DNA of 64,000 nucleotides, taken from NCBI GenBank assembly GCA_963797835.1, contig CAWCRN010000030.1:201341-265340 (forward strand), given 5' to 3'. Both the position numbers and the translations under genes were made by a program. Below, piece by piece: positions 9,416 through 17,052 of this stretch (within the stretch, counting starts at the first letter, position 1; each line of letters opens with the position of its first letter). The stretch comes from JBDTSW01 sp963797835. Lineage in GTDB: Bacteria > Actinomycetota > Thermoleophilia > Solirubrobacterales > 70-9. Below the pieces are notes generated by a model that was not told the origin of the DNA, made no database searches, and saw only the letters and a list, made by a program, of their open reading frames with translations.

Positions 9416-10081
9416 GTGCCGTTCGAGCTCCAGGACGTGCGCCTTGTGCGCGGTGGGAAGGAGGTCCTCCGAGGCCTCAGCGCCTCGCTGCCCGTTGGCG
9501 CCTCGTGTGTGGCTGGGCCGTCGGGCTCGGGGAAGTCCACGCTGCTCCGGCTGCTGAATCGCCTCGCCGACCCCGACGCGGGCCGGGTGCTCTACCGGGG
9601 CGAGGACGTCCGCGAGCGCGACCCTCTGGAGTTGCGGCGGGAGGTCAGCCTGGTGCCCCAGCTGCCTGCGCTCCTCGAGGGGACGGTCGCAGACAACCTG
9701 CGCTTTGCGGCGTCGTGCGCCGGGCGGGGGCCCGACCTCGGCAGGCTGCTGGAGCTGGCCGGGCTCGACGCGGGCTTCGCCGATCGCGACGCGGCGAGGC
9801 TGTCGGTGGGCGAGCAGCAGCGAGTGATGCTGGCCCGCGCGCTGGCGGTGGAGCCGAAGGTGCTGCTGCTGGACGAGCCGACCTCGGCCCTCGACGCCGA
9901 CGCCCGAGATGCGGTCGAGGCCACGATGCGCGACCTGCGTGAGCGGCTCGAGCTCTCGACCGTGCTGGTTACGCACGACCTCGACCAGGCGCGGCGGATG
10001 GCGGAGTGGGTCGTGCGCGTGGACAAGGGCAGGACGGTCGAACAGGGCCGGGTGGATGCGGTGTTGGCGGGGAGCGCCTGA
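9416..10081 (+). CDS. fetA: ABC transporter ATP-binding protein, FetA/YbbL type
   Basis: A 221-residue ABC ATPase with Walker A GPSGSGKST near residues 35-43, signature LSVGEQQR, Walker B VLLLDEPTSALDADARD and the switch His in VLVTHDLDQARRM. The signature's V in place of G (LSVGEQQ) and the short length fit the FetA (YbbL) group, which pairs with a FetB permease; in E. coli that pair exports iron. The GTG start at 9416 lies directly behind a -10 element. Its stop overlaps the permease start (TGATGG). Confidence 0.8.
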   Translation: MPFELQDVRLVRGGKEVLRGLSASLPVGASCVAGPSGSGKSTLLRLLNRLADPDAGRVLYRGEDVRERDPLELRREVSLVPQLPALLEGTVADNLRFAASCAGRGPDLGRLLELAGLDAGFADRDAARLSVGEQQRVMLARALAVEPKVLLLDEPTSALDADARDAVEATMRDLRERLELSTVLVTHDLDQARRMAEWVVRVDKGRTVEQGRVDAVLAGSA

Positions 10082-10857
10082 TGGCTTCCTCGATCGACGT
10101 CAGCATCGGCGAGGTCGCCGCCAGCCTGGTGCTGGTCGCCCTCGCCGTAGCCCTCTCGCTGTGGCGGCGGGCTGATCTGGAGCGCGACATCGGCATCGCC
10201 GTCGTGCGCTCGATCGTGCAGCTGACGGCGATCGGCTATGTGATCCAGGCGATCTTCGACGAGGACAGTCTGGCCCTGGTGTTCGCCCTGATCGCCGTGA
10301 TGGTCGTCTTCGGGGCAATCCAGGCCCGCCAGCGGGCCAAGCGGGTGCCCCGTTCCTTCGTGCCGCTGCTCATCGCGCTGGGCGTGGCCGGCGCCAGCAC
10401 GCTCGGGCTGGTGGTGGCCCTCGGCATCTTCGAGCCCGAGCCGCGCTACCTCGTGCCGGTCGGCGGGATGGTGATCGGGAACGCGATGACCGCGGCGGCC
10501 GTGGCGTTGAACCGCCTGGGCGACGAGATGCACGACCGGGCGCGGGAGATCGAGGCGACGCTCGCGCTGGGGGCGACCTCGACGGAGGCCGCCGCCCCCA
10601 TCCTGCGCCGAAGCCTGCGCTCAGGGACGATCGCGCTGATCGACTCGACCAAGACGACGGGACTCATTTTCTTCCCGGGGACGATGGTGGGGATGCTGTT
10701 CGCCGGAGCCGACCCGACCGACGCCGTACGGCTCCAGCTGATCCTGCTCTACGTCCTCCTGGGCAGCGTGGCGATCGCAGCCCTGCTGGCCACCACCCTC
10801 TCGTACCGAAGCTTCTTCACCCCCGCGCACCAGCTCCGCGAGCCTCCCGAGCCGTAG
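10081..10857 (+). CDS. fetB: ABC transporter permease, FetB/YbbM type
   Basis: A 258-residue integral membrane protein with about seven hydrophobic segments and the FetB (UPF0014) hallmarks VPVGGMVIGNAMTAAAVALN, REIEATLALGAT, SLRSGTIALIDSTKTTGLIF and PGTMVGMLFAGADP. With the preceding ATPase it forms a small two-gene ABC system, by homology a metal (iron) exporter or homeostasis system. The ATG at 10081 overlaps the upstream stop; the frame is open further upstream but only antisense to codon use. The gap to trpS is 13 bases. Confidence 0.85.
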   Translation: MASSIDVSIGEVAASLVLVALAVALSLWRRADLERDIGIAVVRSIVQLTAIGYVIQAIFDEDSLALVFALIAVMVVFGAIQARQRAKRVPRSFVPLLIALGVAGASTLGLVVALGIFEPEPRYLVPVGGMVIGNAMTAAAVALNRLGDEMHDRAREIEATLALGATSTEAAAPILRRSLRSGTIALIDSTKTTGLIFFPGTMVGMLFAGADPTDAVRLQLILLYVLLGSVAIAALLATTLSYRSFFTPAHQLREPPEP

Positions 10858-10870
10858 CAGATTCCTGGCC

Positions 10871-11881
10871 GTGCGGATCTTCACCGGCATCCAGCCAACC
10901 GGCGCCAAGCACCTCGGCAACTACATCGGGGCGATCCGCCAGTACGTCGAGGGACAGGACCGCGGCGAGGCGATCTACTGCATCGTCGACCTGCACGCGA
11001 TCACGGTGGACTACGAGCCGGCCGAGCTGCGCGAGCGCGTCCACGACACCACCGCGATCCTGCTCGCCGCCGGGCTCGACCCCGAGCGCTGCATCCTCTT
11101 CCGCCAGTCCGACGTGCAGGAGCACACCGAGCTGGCCTGGCTCCTCGGAGCGGTGACGGCCTGGGGCGACCTCAACCGCATGCACCAGTGGAAGGACAAG
11201 CGGGAGCTGCTCGAGGGCCGCCAGGGCGCGTTCGTCTCGGCGGGGCTCTTCACCTATCCGGTGCTCCAGGCCGCCGACGTGCTGGCGTACCGGGCCAACG
11301 AGGTCCCGGTCGGCGACGACCAGCGCCAGCACATCGAGCTGATGCGCGAGATCGCCCGCCGCTTCAACGAGCGCTTCGGCGGCGGGGAGGAGGTCCTGGT
11401 CGTGCCCGAGCACCGGATCCCGGAGATCGGCGCGCGGATCATGGACCTCCAGGAGCCGCTCACGAAGATGGCCACCACAGGCGGCACCGAGGGCGGGACG
11501 GTGCTCGTCCTCGACGAGCCCGGACGCCGTCCGCAAGAAGGTGATGAGCGCCGTCACCGACTCCGGCTCGGAGGTCCGCCGCGCCGAGGACAAGCCCGGG
11601 ATCACGAACCTGATCGACATCCTCGCCGTCATCCGGGGCGTCGACCCGGCCGACGTCGAGGACGAGTTCGTGGGCTCGGGGTACGGGGACTTCAAGGACG
11701 CGGTCGCGGAGGCGGTCGTCGAGCTACCTGGCGCCGGTGCGCGAGCGCTACGCGGACCTTCGCGAGGACGAGGGCGCGCTGGAGGCGACGCTTCGAGTCC
11801 GGCGCCGAAAAGGCCCGCGCGATCGCCTCCGAGACGCTGGCCGACGTGCGCGACCGGATGGGCGTCGGCCCGCCGCGCTGA
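10871..11881 (+). CDS. trpS: Tryptophanyl-tRNA synthetase
   Basis: A class I synthetase charging tRNA(Trp): FTGIQPTGAKHLGNYIGAIR holds the HIGH-like motif, DLHAITVDY and WGDLNRMHQWKDK are family-specific, and VGDDQRQHIELMREIA is the active-site helix. The KMSKS loop reads LTKMATTGGTEGGTVLVLD, so the second Lys/Ser pair is replaced. Three +1 frame changes (near 11521, 11722 and 11793) split the C-terminal third: DAVRKKVMSAVTDSG, then YLAPVRERYADLREDEGALE, then SGAEKARAIASETLADVRDR. Because three surplus bases sum to zero, the original frame closes the gene at 11881, giving ~336 residues, the normal length. The GTG start matches the conserved N-terminus RIFTG. Confidence 0.9.
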   Translation: MRIFTGIQPTGAKHLGNYIGAIRQYVEGQDRGEAIYCIVDLHAITVDYEPAELRERVHDTTAILLAAGLDPERCILFRQSDVQEHTELAWLLGAVTAWGDLNRMHQWKDKRELLEGRQGAFVSAGLFTYPVLQAADVLAYRANEVPVGDDQRQHIELMREIARRFNERFGGGEEVLVVPEHRIPEIGARIMDLQEPLTKMATTGGTEGGTVLVLDEPGRRPQEGDERRHRLRLGGPPRRGQARDHEPDRHPRRHPGRRPGRRRGRVRGLGVRGLQGRGRGGGRRATWRRCASATRTFARTRARWRRRFESGAEKARAIASETLADVRDRMGVGPPR

Positions 11882-11898
11882 GCGTCTTGCGCCGGCTC

Positions 11899-11904
11899 TA
11901 AGCT
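11899..11904 (+). promoter_or_regulatory. -10 element of scpA
   Basis: TAAGCT ends 9 bases before the scpA ATG. No Shine-Dalgarno fits between them. Confidence 0.5.
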
Positions 11905-11913
11905 CATCCGCTG

Positions 11914-12633
11914 ATGAGAGCCGCCGAGCTCGATCTCGACCTCGACGTCTTCGCCGGGCCGTTCGACCTGCTGATGACGCTCGTCCTGCGCGAGGAGCTC
12001 GACCTCGCCGAGGTGGCGCTGGGCGAGATCGTCGTCGCCTACGTCGAGCACCTCGACGAGGCGGGCGAGCTGGACCTCGAGGCGGCGACCGAGTTCCTGG
12101 TCCTGATCGCCTCGCTCCTGGAGCTCAAGTCGCGCCTGCTCCTGCCCCAGGCCGAGGAGGACGAGGTGCAGCTCGGGCCCGAGGAGGCCGCCGACGAGTT
12201 GCTGGCGCGGATGCTCGAGTACGCGCCGCTACCGGGACGCTGCCGCGCACCTGAAGGAGCTTTTCGCCGACGGGCGCCGGTACCTCTACCGCCTGGCGCC
12301 GCTGCCGCCGGAGCTTCGCCGGGTCTCGCTCGAGGCCGCCCGCCCGTCCTACGACGCCGAGCAGCTGGGAGTGGCGCTCGGCGACCTGCTCCGAGCGCCG
12401 CCGGCGCCCGACACCAGCCACATCCGCCCGACGGTCTCGCTCGAGCGGCGCCTCGGCGTGTCCTGCGCGAGCTGCTGGGGCGCCGCCGCTCGTTCGACTT
12501 CGACGAGCTGTTCGCCGACGAGGACCGTCTCACCCAGGCCGTGACGCTGTTCGCGCTGCTCGAGATGCACAAGCGCGGCGAGGCGAGCTGGACGCAGAAG
12601 GAGACCTTCGGGCCGATCAACGTGGAGGCGGCG
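11914..12633 (+). CDS. scpA: Segregation and condensation protein A (kleisin)
   Basis: ScpA is the kleisin that bridges the two SMC heads. The N-terminal helix bundle shows the family start VFAGPFDLLMTLVLREELDL with VALGEIVVAYVEHL and EFLVLIASLLELKSRLLLP; the C-terminal winged helix includes RRSFDFDELF and TQAVTLFALLEMHKRGEASW. A surplus base near 12228 moves the frame (RYRDAAAHLKELFADGRRYL, PDTSHIRPTVSLERRL) and a compensating -1 near 12453 restores it. No stop codon separates this frame from scpB: GPINVEAA runs straight into the scpB ATG at 12634, although ATGA in the +1 frame would give the usual overlapping stop. It is either a fusion or an artefact of one surplus base. Confidence 0.8.
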
Positions 12634-13203
12634 ATGACGGAGTTGGAGCGCACCATCGAGGCGCTGCTGTTCCTGTCGCCCGGGCCGGTCTCGACCGCCG
12701 AGCTTGCCGAGGCCTGCGACGTCACGGAGGCCGAGGTCGACAGGGCGCTCGACGCCCTCGGCCCGGCGCTCGCCGAGGGCGAGCGAGGCGTGGTGCTGCG
12801 CAACGTCGCCGGCGGCCACACGCTCGCCGCCGACCCGATCGCCGAGGACGCCGCCAGGCGCCTGCTGGCCAAGCCGAGGACGCCGCCGCTGACCCAGGCC
12901 CAGGCCGAGACGCTCGCGATCGTCGCCTACCTCCAGCCCGTCTCGCGGCCCGAGGTGGCGCGGATCCGCGGCGTCAACTCCGAGTCGGCGACGCAGACGC
13001 TCGCCGAACGCGGCCTGATCGAGGAGTCCGGCCGCTCGCAGTTCGGCGCCGTCGTCTACCGCACCACGCCGCTGTTCGAGCGGCTCTTCGGGCTCGCCGG
13101 CCTCGACGAGCTGCCGGAGCCCTCGCGCTTCGACCCCACCCCCGAGGACGAACGCGAGCTGCGCGAGCGGCTGCTGAAGGCCGGGGAGCAGCGCGCCGAG
13201 TAG
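12634..13203 (+). CDS. scpB: Segregation and condensation protein B
   Basis: ScpB dimers bind the kleisin linker and activate the SMC ATPase. The 189-residue product has two winged-helix domains: TELERTIEALLFLSPGPVST, then TQAQAETLAIVAYLQPVSRP with the conserved IRGVNSE(S)A..L.ERGLIEE and a C-terminal VVYRTTPLFERLFGLAGLDE. It is complete. It is in the same frame as the end of scpA, with the normal internal ATG at 12634. Its partner SMC is encoded 35 kb away at 48099 and is unusual. Confidence 0.9.
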   Translation: MTELERTIEALLFLSPGPVSTAELAEACDVTEAEVDRALDALGPALAEGERGVVLRNVAGGHTLAADPIAEDAARRLLAKPRTPPLTQAQAETLAIVAYLQPVSRPEVARIRGVNSESATQTLAERGLIEESGRSQFGAVVYRTTPLFERLFGLAGLDELPEPSRFDPTPEDERELRERLLKAGEQRAE

Positions 13204-13224
13204 CCGCGCAGCGGTCGCGGGCGC

Positions 13225-13230
13225 TAGCTT
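13225..13230 (+). promoter_or_regulatory. -10 element of rluB
   Basis: TAGCTT ends 6 bases before the rluB ATG; there is no Shine-Dalgarno. Confidence 0.4.
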
Positions 13231-13236
13231 CGGCCG

Positions 13237-13936
13237 ATGCGCCTCGCCAAGTACCTCGCCCACTCGGGCGTCGCCTCGCGCCGGCGCTCGGAGGAGCTGG
13301 TCGCGGCGGGCCGGGTGAAGGTCGGCGGGGCCGTCGTCACCGACCCGGCCCGCGACGTCGACGAGAGCTCCGGCGTGGAGGTCGACGGGCGCCCGGTCGC
13401 GCCGGAGGCACGGGAGGTGTGGGCGCTGAACAAGCCCAGGGGCGTGGTCTCGACGGCGCGCGAGCCGGGGCGGCGCCGGGCGGTCGACCGACCTGGTGGA
13501 CAGCTCGCGGCGCCTCTACCCGGTCGGCCGCCTCGACGCCGATTCCACCGGCCTGATCCTGCTCACAAACGACGGGGAGCTGGCGGAGCGCCTGATGCAC
13601 CCCCGCTACGAGGTGGTGCGGACCTACCGCGTGCGACTGCGCCGGCCGGTGACAGCCGAGCAGCTTCGGCGCCTGCGCCACAGGGTGGATCTCGACGACG
13701 GCCCGACGGCGCCGGCCAAGGTGCGCAAGGCGTCCGCGCGGGTGATCGAGATCACCATGCACGAGGGGCGCAACCGGCAGGTCCGGCGCATGGCCGAGGC
13801 GGTGGGCAACCAGGTGGTCGACCTGGAGCGCATTCGGTTCGGGGCGCTCGCGTTGGGAGAGCTGAAGGAGGGCAGGTCCCGGCGGCTGCGTCCGGCCGAG
13901 ATCCAGCGGCTCTGGGAGGATGCTCCCGATGGCTGA
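13237..13936 (+). CDS. rluB: 23S rRNA pseudouridine synthase, RluB/RsuA family
   Basis: An S4 RNA-binding domain (LAKYLAHSGVASRRRSEELV, residues ~3-50) precedes the RsuA/RluB/E/F catalytic domain, with VWALNKPRGVVSTA and the catalytic aspartate in VGRLDADSTGLILLTND, and the C-terminal EGRNRQVRRMAEAVG. One surplus G near 13484 breaks the frame between the KPRG motif and the active site; removing it gives 232 residues. The scpA-scpB-rluB order is the classic conserved cluster in Gram-positive bacteria, which supports RluB rather than RsuA. It overlaps aroH by 8 bases. Confidence 0.88.
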
Positions 13937-14306
13937 TGAGCAACGCCTGTGGGCCGTGCGCGGCGCGGTGAAGGTCGACTCCAACGACGTCGACGCGATC
14001 CTCGCCGCCACCGAGGAGCTGATGCGCGAGCTGATCAGCCGCAACGACCTCACGGCGGAGCGGATGGTGAGCTGTCTCTTCACCGCGACCGACGACCTGA
14101 ACGCCGAGTTCCCCGCGGTCGCCGCCCGCCGGCTTGGCCTCGACGGCGTGCCGCTCCTGTGCACCCAGGAGCTGGATGTGCCCGGCGCGATGCGGGGAGT
14201 CGTCCGGGTGATGGCGCACTACTACGCGCCGCCCGACCACGAACCACAGCACACCTACCTGGGCGAGGCGCAGGACCTGCGCGCCGACCTCCACTCGGCG
14301 CAGTGA
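13929..14306 (+). CDS. aroH: Chorismate mutase, AroH (trimeric) type
   Basis: The 125-residue product converts chorismate to prephenate, the entry to phenylalanine and tyrosine. It belongs to the Bacillus subtilis-like AroH fold rather than the helical AroQ fold: LWAVRGAVKVDSNDVDAILA, SRNDLTAERMVSCLFTATDD, LNAEFPAVAARRLGLDGVPL, CTQELDVPGAMRGVVRVMAH and a terminal YLGEA. The arginines of RGA and of PGAMRGVVRV and the Glu of CTQELDV correspond to substrate-binding positions. Either the ATG at 13920 or that at 13929 is possible; the second is preferred because the family starts a few residues before the WAVRGA strand. The stop overlaps the next gene's GTG. Confidence 0.9.
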   Translation: MADEQRLWAVRGAVKVDSNDVDAILAATEELMRELISRNDLTAERMVSCLFTATDDLNAEFPAVAARRLGLDGVPLLCTQELDVPGAMRGVVRVMAHYYAPPDHEPQHTYLGEAQDLRADLHSAQ

Positions 14307-14821
14307 GCGAGGCGGGTCCGGTCGTGCGCCCCGCCGAGCCGGCGGACGCGCCGGCCATCGTGGCCCTCGTCGATCGCTGCTTCGACGAGTACCGGGAGAT
14401 CGCGCCCGCCGGCTGGGAGCCGCCGAACCAATCCGGGGCGCTCGACCGGGTCGAGGCAACGATCGCGCTCAGCAGGGCCGGCGGCGCCGTGGCGGAGAGC
14501 GACGGGGAGCATGCCGGCCAGGTGCTCTGGATTCCCGCGATGCGTGCGCGCAAGTACGACAGCACCGATCCGCACACGGCCTACCTCTCGCAGCTCTTCG
14601 TCGCCCCGCGGTTCCGCGGTACCGGCCTCGCCCCCCGGCTGCTCTCCTGGGCCCTCGGGACCGCCCGCGACCTGCGCTACCGCGAGATGCGCCTGCTCAC
14701 CCCGCAGGGTCAGCGACGGGCGCGGGCCTTCTACGCGCGCGAGGGCTGGAGCGAGCTCGGCGATTGGGGAGTGCACCCCGAGCTGGATCTGCCGGTCGTG
14801 GAGTACGGGCGCCGGATCTGA
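14303..14821 (+). CDS. GNAT family N-acetyltransferase
   Basis: A 172-residue GNAT protein: VVRPAEPADAPAIVALVDRC is the first strand-helix, TAYLSQLFVAPRFRGTGLAP is the acetyl-CoA pyrophosphate loop (R/Q-x-x-G-x-G/A), and LLTPQGQRRARAFYAREGW is the closing motif. The acceptor substrate cannot be told from sequence. It is translationally coupled to aroH through a GTGA overlap and precedes the HisC-like aminotransferase, but nothing directly links it to aromatic metabolism. Confidence 0.8.
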   Translation: MSEAGPVVRPAEPADAPAIVALVDRCFDEYREIAPAGWEPPNQSGALDRVEATIALSRAGGAVAESDGEHAGQVLWIPAMRARKYDSTDPHTAYLSQLFVAPRFRGTGLAPRLLSWALGTARDLRYREMRLLTPQGQRRARAFYAREGWSELGDWGVHPELDLPVVEYGRRI

Positions 14822-14848
14822 GGGCGAAGCGGGCAGAATGGGACGACC

Positions 14849-15995
14849 ATGACGATCACCTTCGCCGAGAAGCTCGCGACCATCCCCGGCTACCAGCCCG
14901 GGGTTCCCAAGGGCAAGGCGCCCGAGGCGATCGCCGACTCGAAGATCGCGCAGCTCGCCTCGAACGAGTCGCCCTTCCCGCCGCACCCGGCGGTGGTCGA
15001 GGCGATCGCGAAGACGGCGGCGGCGTCGAACCGCTACCCGGATCCGGACGCGACACTGCTGCGGCGGCGGATCTCCGAGCGCTTCGAGGTCGACTCACCG
15101 CAGATCGCGGTGGCGAACGGCTCGTGCGAGATCCTCCTCGCAGCCGCGCTCGCGCTGTGCGAGCCGGGGGCCGAGATCGTCTACGCGTGGCCGTCGTTCT
15201 CGATCTACCCGTACCTGGCACCGCTCTCGGGGGCGCGCGAGATCAGGGTCTCGGTGAACGACCGCGCCGAGCACGACCTCGAGGCGATGCTCCAGGAGAT
15301 CACCGCGGCGACCCAGATCGTGATCCTCTGCAATCCCAACAACCCGACCGCGACCCACGTCCCCGCCCAGCGCATCGGCGCGTTCCTCGAGCGGGTCCCG
15401 CCCCACGTCACGGTGATCCTCGACGAGGCCTACGCCGAGTTTCAGACGCACGACGACCCCGACGCCGGGGCCGACCTGCGGAGCGACTTCCCCAACCTCG
15501 TGGTCCTGCGGACCTTCTCGAAGGCCTACGGGCTGGCGGGCATGCGCGTCGGCTACGCGCTGTGCTCGCCCGCCTTCCGGGCAGCGGTGGACGCGGTACG
15601 CCAGCCGTTCAGCGTCAACGCCGTAGCCCAGGCTGCCGGCGCCGAGGCGATCCTCCACGCCGACGACGTCGCCAGGCGAGTCGAGTCGACGATCGTCGAA
15701 CGGGTCACGGTGGAGGAGGGGATTCGCGAGCTGGGCCTGCGGACGCCCGACTCGCAGGCGAACTTCTCGTGGGTGCTGCTGGGCGACGCCGACGAGGCCG
15801 AGGTGGTCGAGCACCTCGCCCGGGAGGGCATCGTGGTGCGGCCCGGGCACGCCGCTCGGAGGCCCCGGCCACATCCGGGTGACCTACGGCACGCCGGACC
15901 AGAACCGGCGGTTCCTCGAGGTGCTCCGAGCCAGCCATGCGGTTGAGCCAGCCCCAATGGGCGGTCTGCACGAGGTAGTCGCTGGCGCCGGTTGA
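14849..15995 (+). CDS. HisC-like aminotransferase (histidinol-phosphate or aromatic amino acid)
   Basis: A PLP fold-type I enzyme of the HisC subfamily, about 381 residues: LASNESPFPPHPAVVEAIAK, YPDPDATLLRRRI, NPNNPTAT, DEAYAEF and the PLP lysine in TFSKAYGLAGMRVGYA. One surplus G near 15846 shifts the frame before GGPGHIRVTYGTPDQNRRFL. No his gene is nearby; it sits between chorismate mutase and DAHP synthase/prephenate dehydrogenase. Actinobacteria have a HisC-like paralogue (Pat) that transaminates phenylpyruvate or prephenate, so an aromatic aminotransferase is at least as likely as HisC. Sequence alone does not decide. Confidence 0.75.
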
Positions 15996-16669
15996 CGCAG
16001 GGGGAGGCCGAGCGCACCTCTACTGGGTCTACTCCGACCACCACCGAGGGCGACGAGGGAAGCTACGCGCTGAACCTCTGGAACAACAGCGGTTCGTCGC
16101 TGGTCGGGACCGCCACCGCCGCCTGCGCAAGAAACGCTGACCCCTTCTACCGCGCCGAGAACGATGACCTGTTATCCGCCCCGGACACGCTGAGCCTTAC
16201 AGCGACGTGCCCCGAGGCTCGGCAGGTGAGCGGCGGGGGCGTCGTTCATGAACCTCGAGGGCGCCGGCGAGGGGGTGATCTCGTCCTCGTATCCGGTCGA
16301 CGACGGGGACGCCGGAAGGGTCCCGGACGACGGCTGGAAGGCGCGGGTGCGAAGCCGCGCCGGGATCGGCGGGTCGACCACGGCGTACGCGATCTGCACG
16401 GACCGCCCCGGGCTCACATATCGCGACAAGGCGTTCGAGCTCGCCGTGAGCGACACGAACCAGCCGTCCCTCGGCTGCGGGGAGGGCCACTCCGCGATCA
16501 GCGCCGGAGTGAAGGTGCAGCGGGCCCGCGAACCTCGCGATCCTCAACCGCCTCGAGACCTACGACGGTGGGGACGACGACATCGCGCCCGACGACGGCG
16601 GCTGGGCGCACGTCGCGAACACGCTCGAGACGAGGCGGGCCACCGTCCACGCGATCTGCAAGCGATGAG
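15992..16669 (+). pseudogene. Remnant of a secreted repeat protein
   Basis: Codon use shows coding sequence in three successive frames: SYALNLWNNSGSSLVGTATA with TATCPEARQVSGGGV, then (from ~16240) NLEGAGEGVISSSYPVDDGD with DDGWKARVRSRAGIGGSTTA and YAICTDRPG, then (from ~16526) ANLAILNRLETYDGGDDDIA with DDGGWAHVANTLE and ATVHAICKR to a TGA at 16669. The unit 'cysteine...SGGG...YP..D....DDGW.A........T..AIC' occurs about twice, so the original was a disulfide-containing exported repeat protein. No signal peptide or good start is present: the first coding codons follow the aminotransferase stop directly, so the 5' end is lost. Two +1 changes add to the damage. Confidence 0.5.
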
Positions 16670-16779
16670 AGAGACCGCCGCTACAGCACTCGGGGTCCTC
16701 GGGCTGAGCGGCGCGCTGGCGACAGCGGCGCTGGGGTTCCGCGCTGGCGGCGGTCGTACTGGCCGATGGCCTGAGGCCC

Positions 16780-16808
16780 TTGCCTAATCGGGGCTTCCGT
16801 GCTAAAAA
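16780..16808 (+). promoter_or_regulatory. Promoter of the aromatic leader and aroF
   Basis: TTGCCT (16780-16785) and TAAAAA (16803-16808) are separated by exactly 17 bases. The -10 ends 9 bases before the leader-peptide ATG, so the leader mRNA probably starts at or just before that codon. The stretch 16670-16779 shows no other feature. Confidence 0.6.
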
Positions 16809-16817
16809 GCTCGCTCG

Positions 16818-16910
16818 ATGCGGCGACTTCGCACGATCCAGACCGACCTCGGCGCCTCCGGCGCCCCGGTTCGTGCGCGCCTCTATTCCTGGTACTGGCG
16901 ATTTAGCTAG
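16818..16910 (+). CDS. Aromatic amino-acid leader peptide upstream of DAHP synthase
   Basis: Thirty codons, ATG to TAG. The peptide begins MRRLRTIQTDLGASG and ends LYSWYWRFS, so the last nine residues hold two Tyr, two Trp and one Phe, followed at once by the stop and, one base later, by a strong inverted repeat. That is the build of a transcription-attenuation leader peptide in which ribosome pausing at scarce charged aromatic tRNAs changes RNA folding. The next gene is DAHP synthase, the first step of the pathway making all three amino acids. What is seen: the open frame, composition, promoter and hairpins. What is inferred: the attenuation itself. Confidence 0.7.
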   Translation: MRRLRTIQTDLGASGAPVRARLYSWYWRFS

Positions 16911-16985
16911 GCGTTCGGCCTGGCGGGACGCGACCCGCCCAGATGCAGAGGATTCGCAAGCCGAACGCCGTAGCGGCCCCCTACG
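16911..16985 (+). promoter_or_regulatory. Candidate attenuator hairpins between leader peptide and aroF
   Basis: Arms GCGTTCGGC (16911-16919) and GCCGAACGC (16960-16968) are perfect complements. Between them GGCGGG (16922-16927) pairs with CCCGCC (16934-16939), so the whole forms one long stem-loop. Directly behind it CGTAG (16969-16973) pairs with CTACG (16981-16985). A ribosome stalled on the aromatic codons at 16884-16904 would cover the 5' arm. No run of T follows, so the terminator would be U-poor, as many actinobacterial ones are. The remaining ~65 bases to aroF hold only AAAGG, its likely ribosome site. Confidence 0.55.
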
Positions 16986-17052
16986 CGGCCACCCACACGC
17001 CTGATCCACTCCCGTACCAGGACCGAAGAAAGAACCGAAAGGCCTACCAACC

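Noticed and set aside
16670..17052. Normal protein-coding gene in the gap before aroF
   Set aside because: A 74-codon frame at 16780 overlaps the promoter and leader peptide and has poor codon bias; the leader and hairpins explain the region better.
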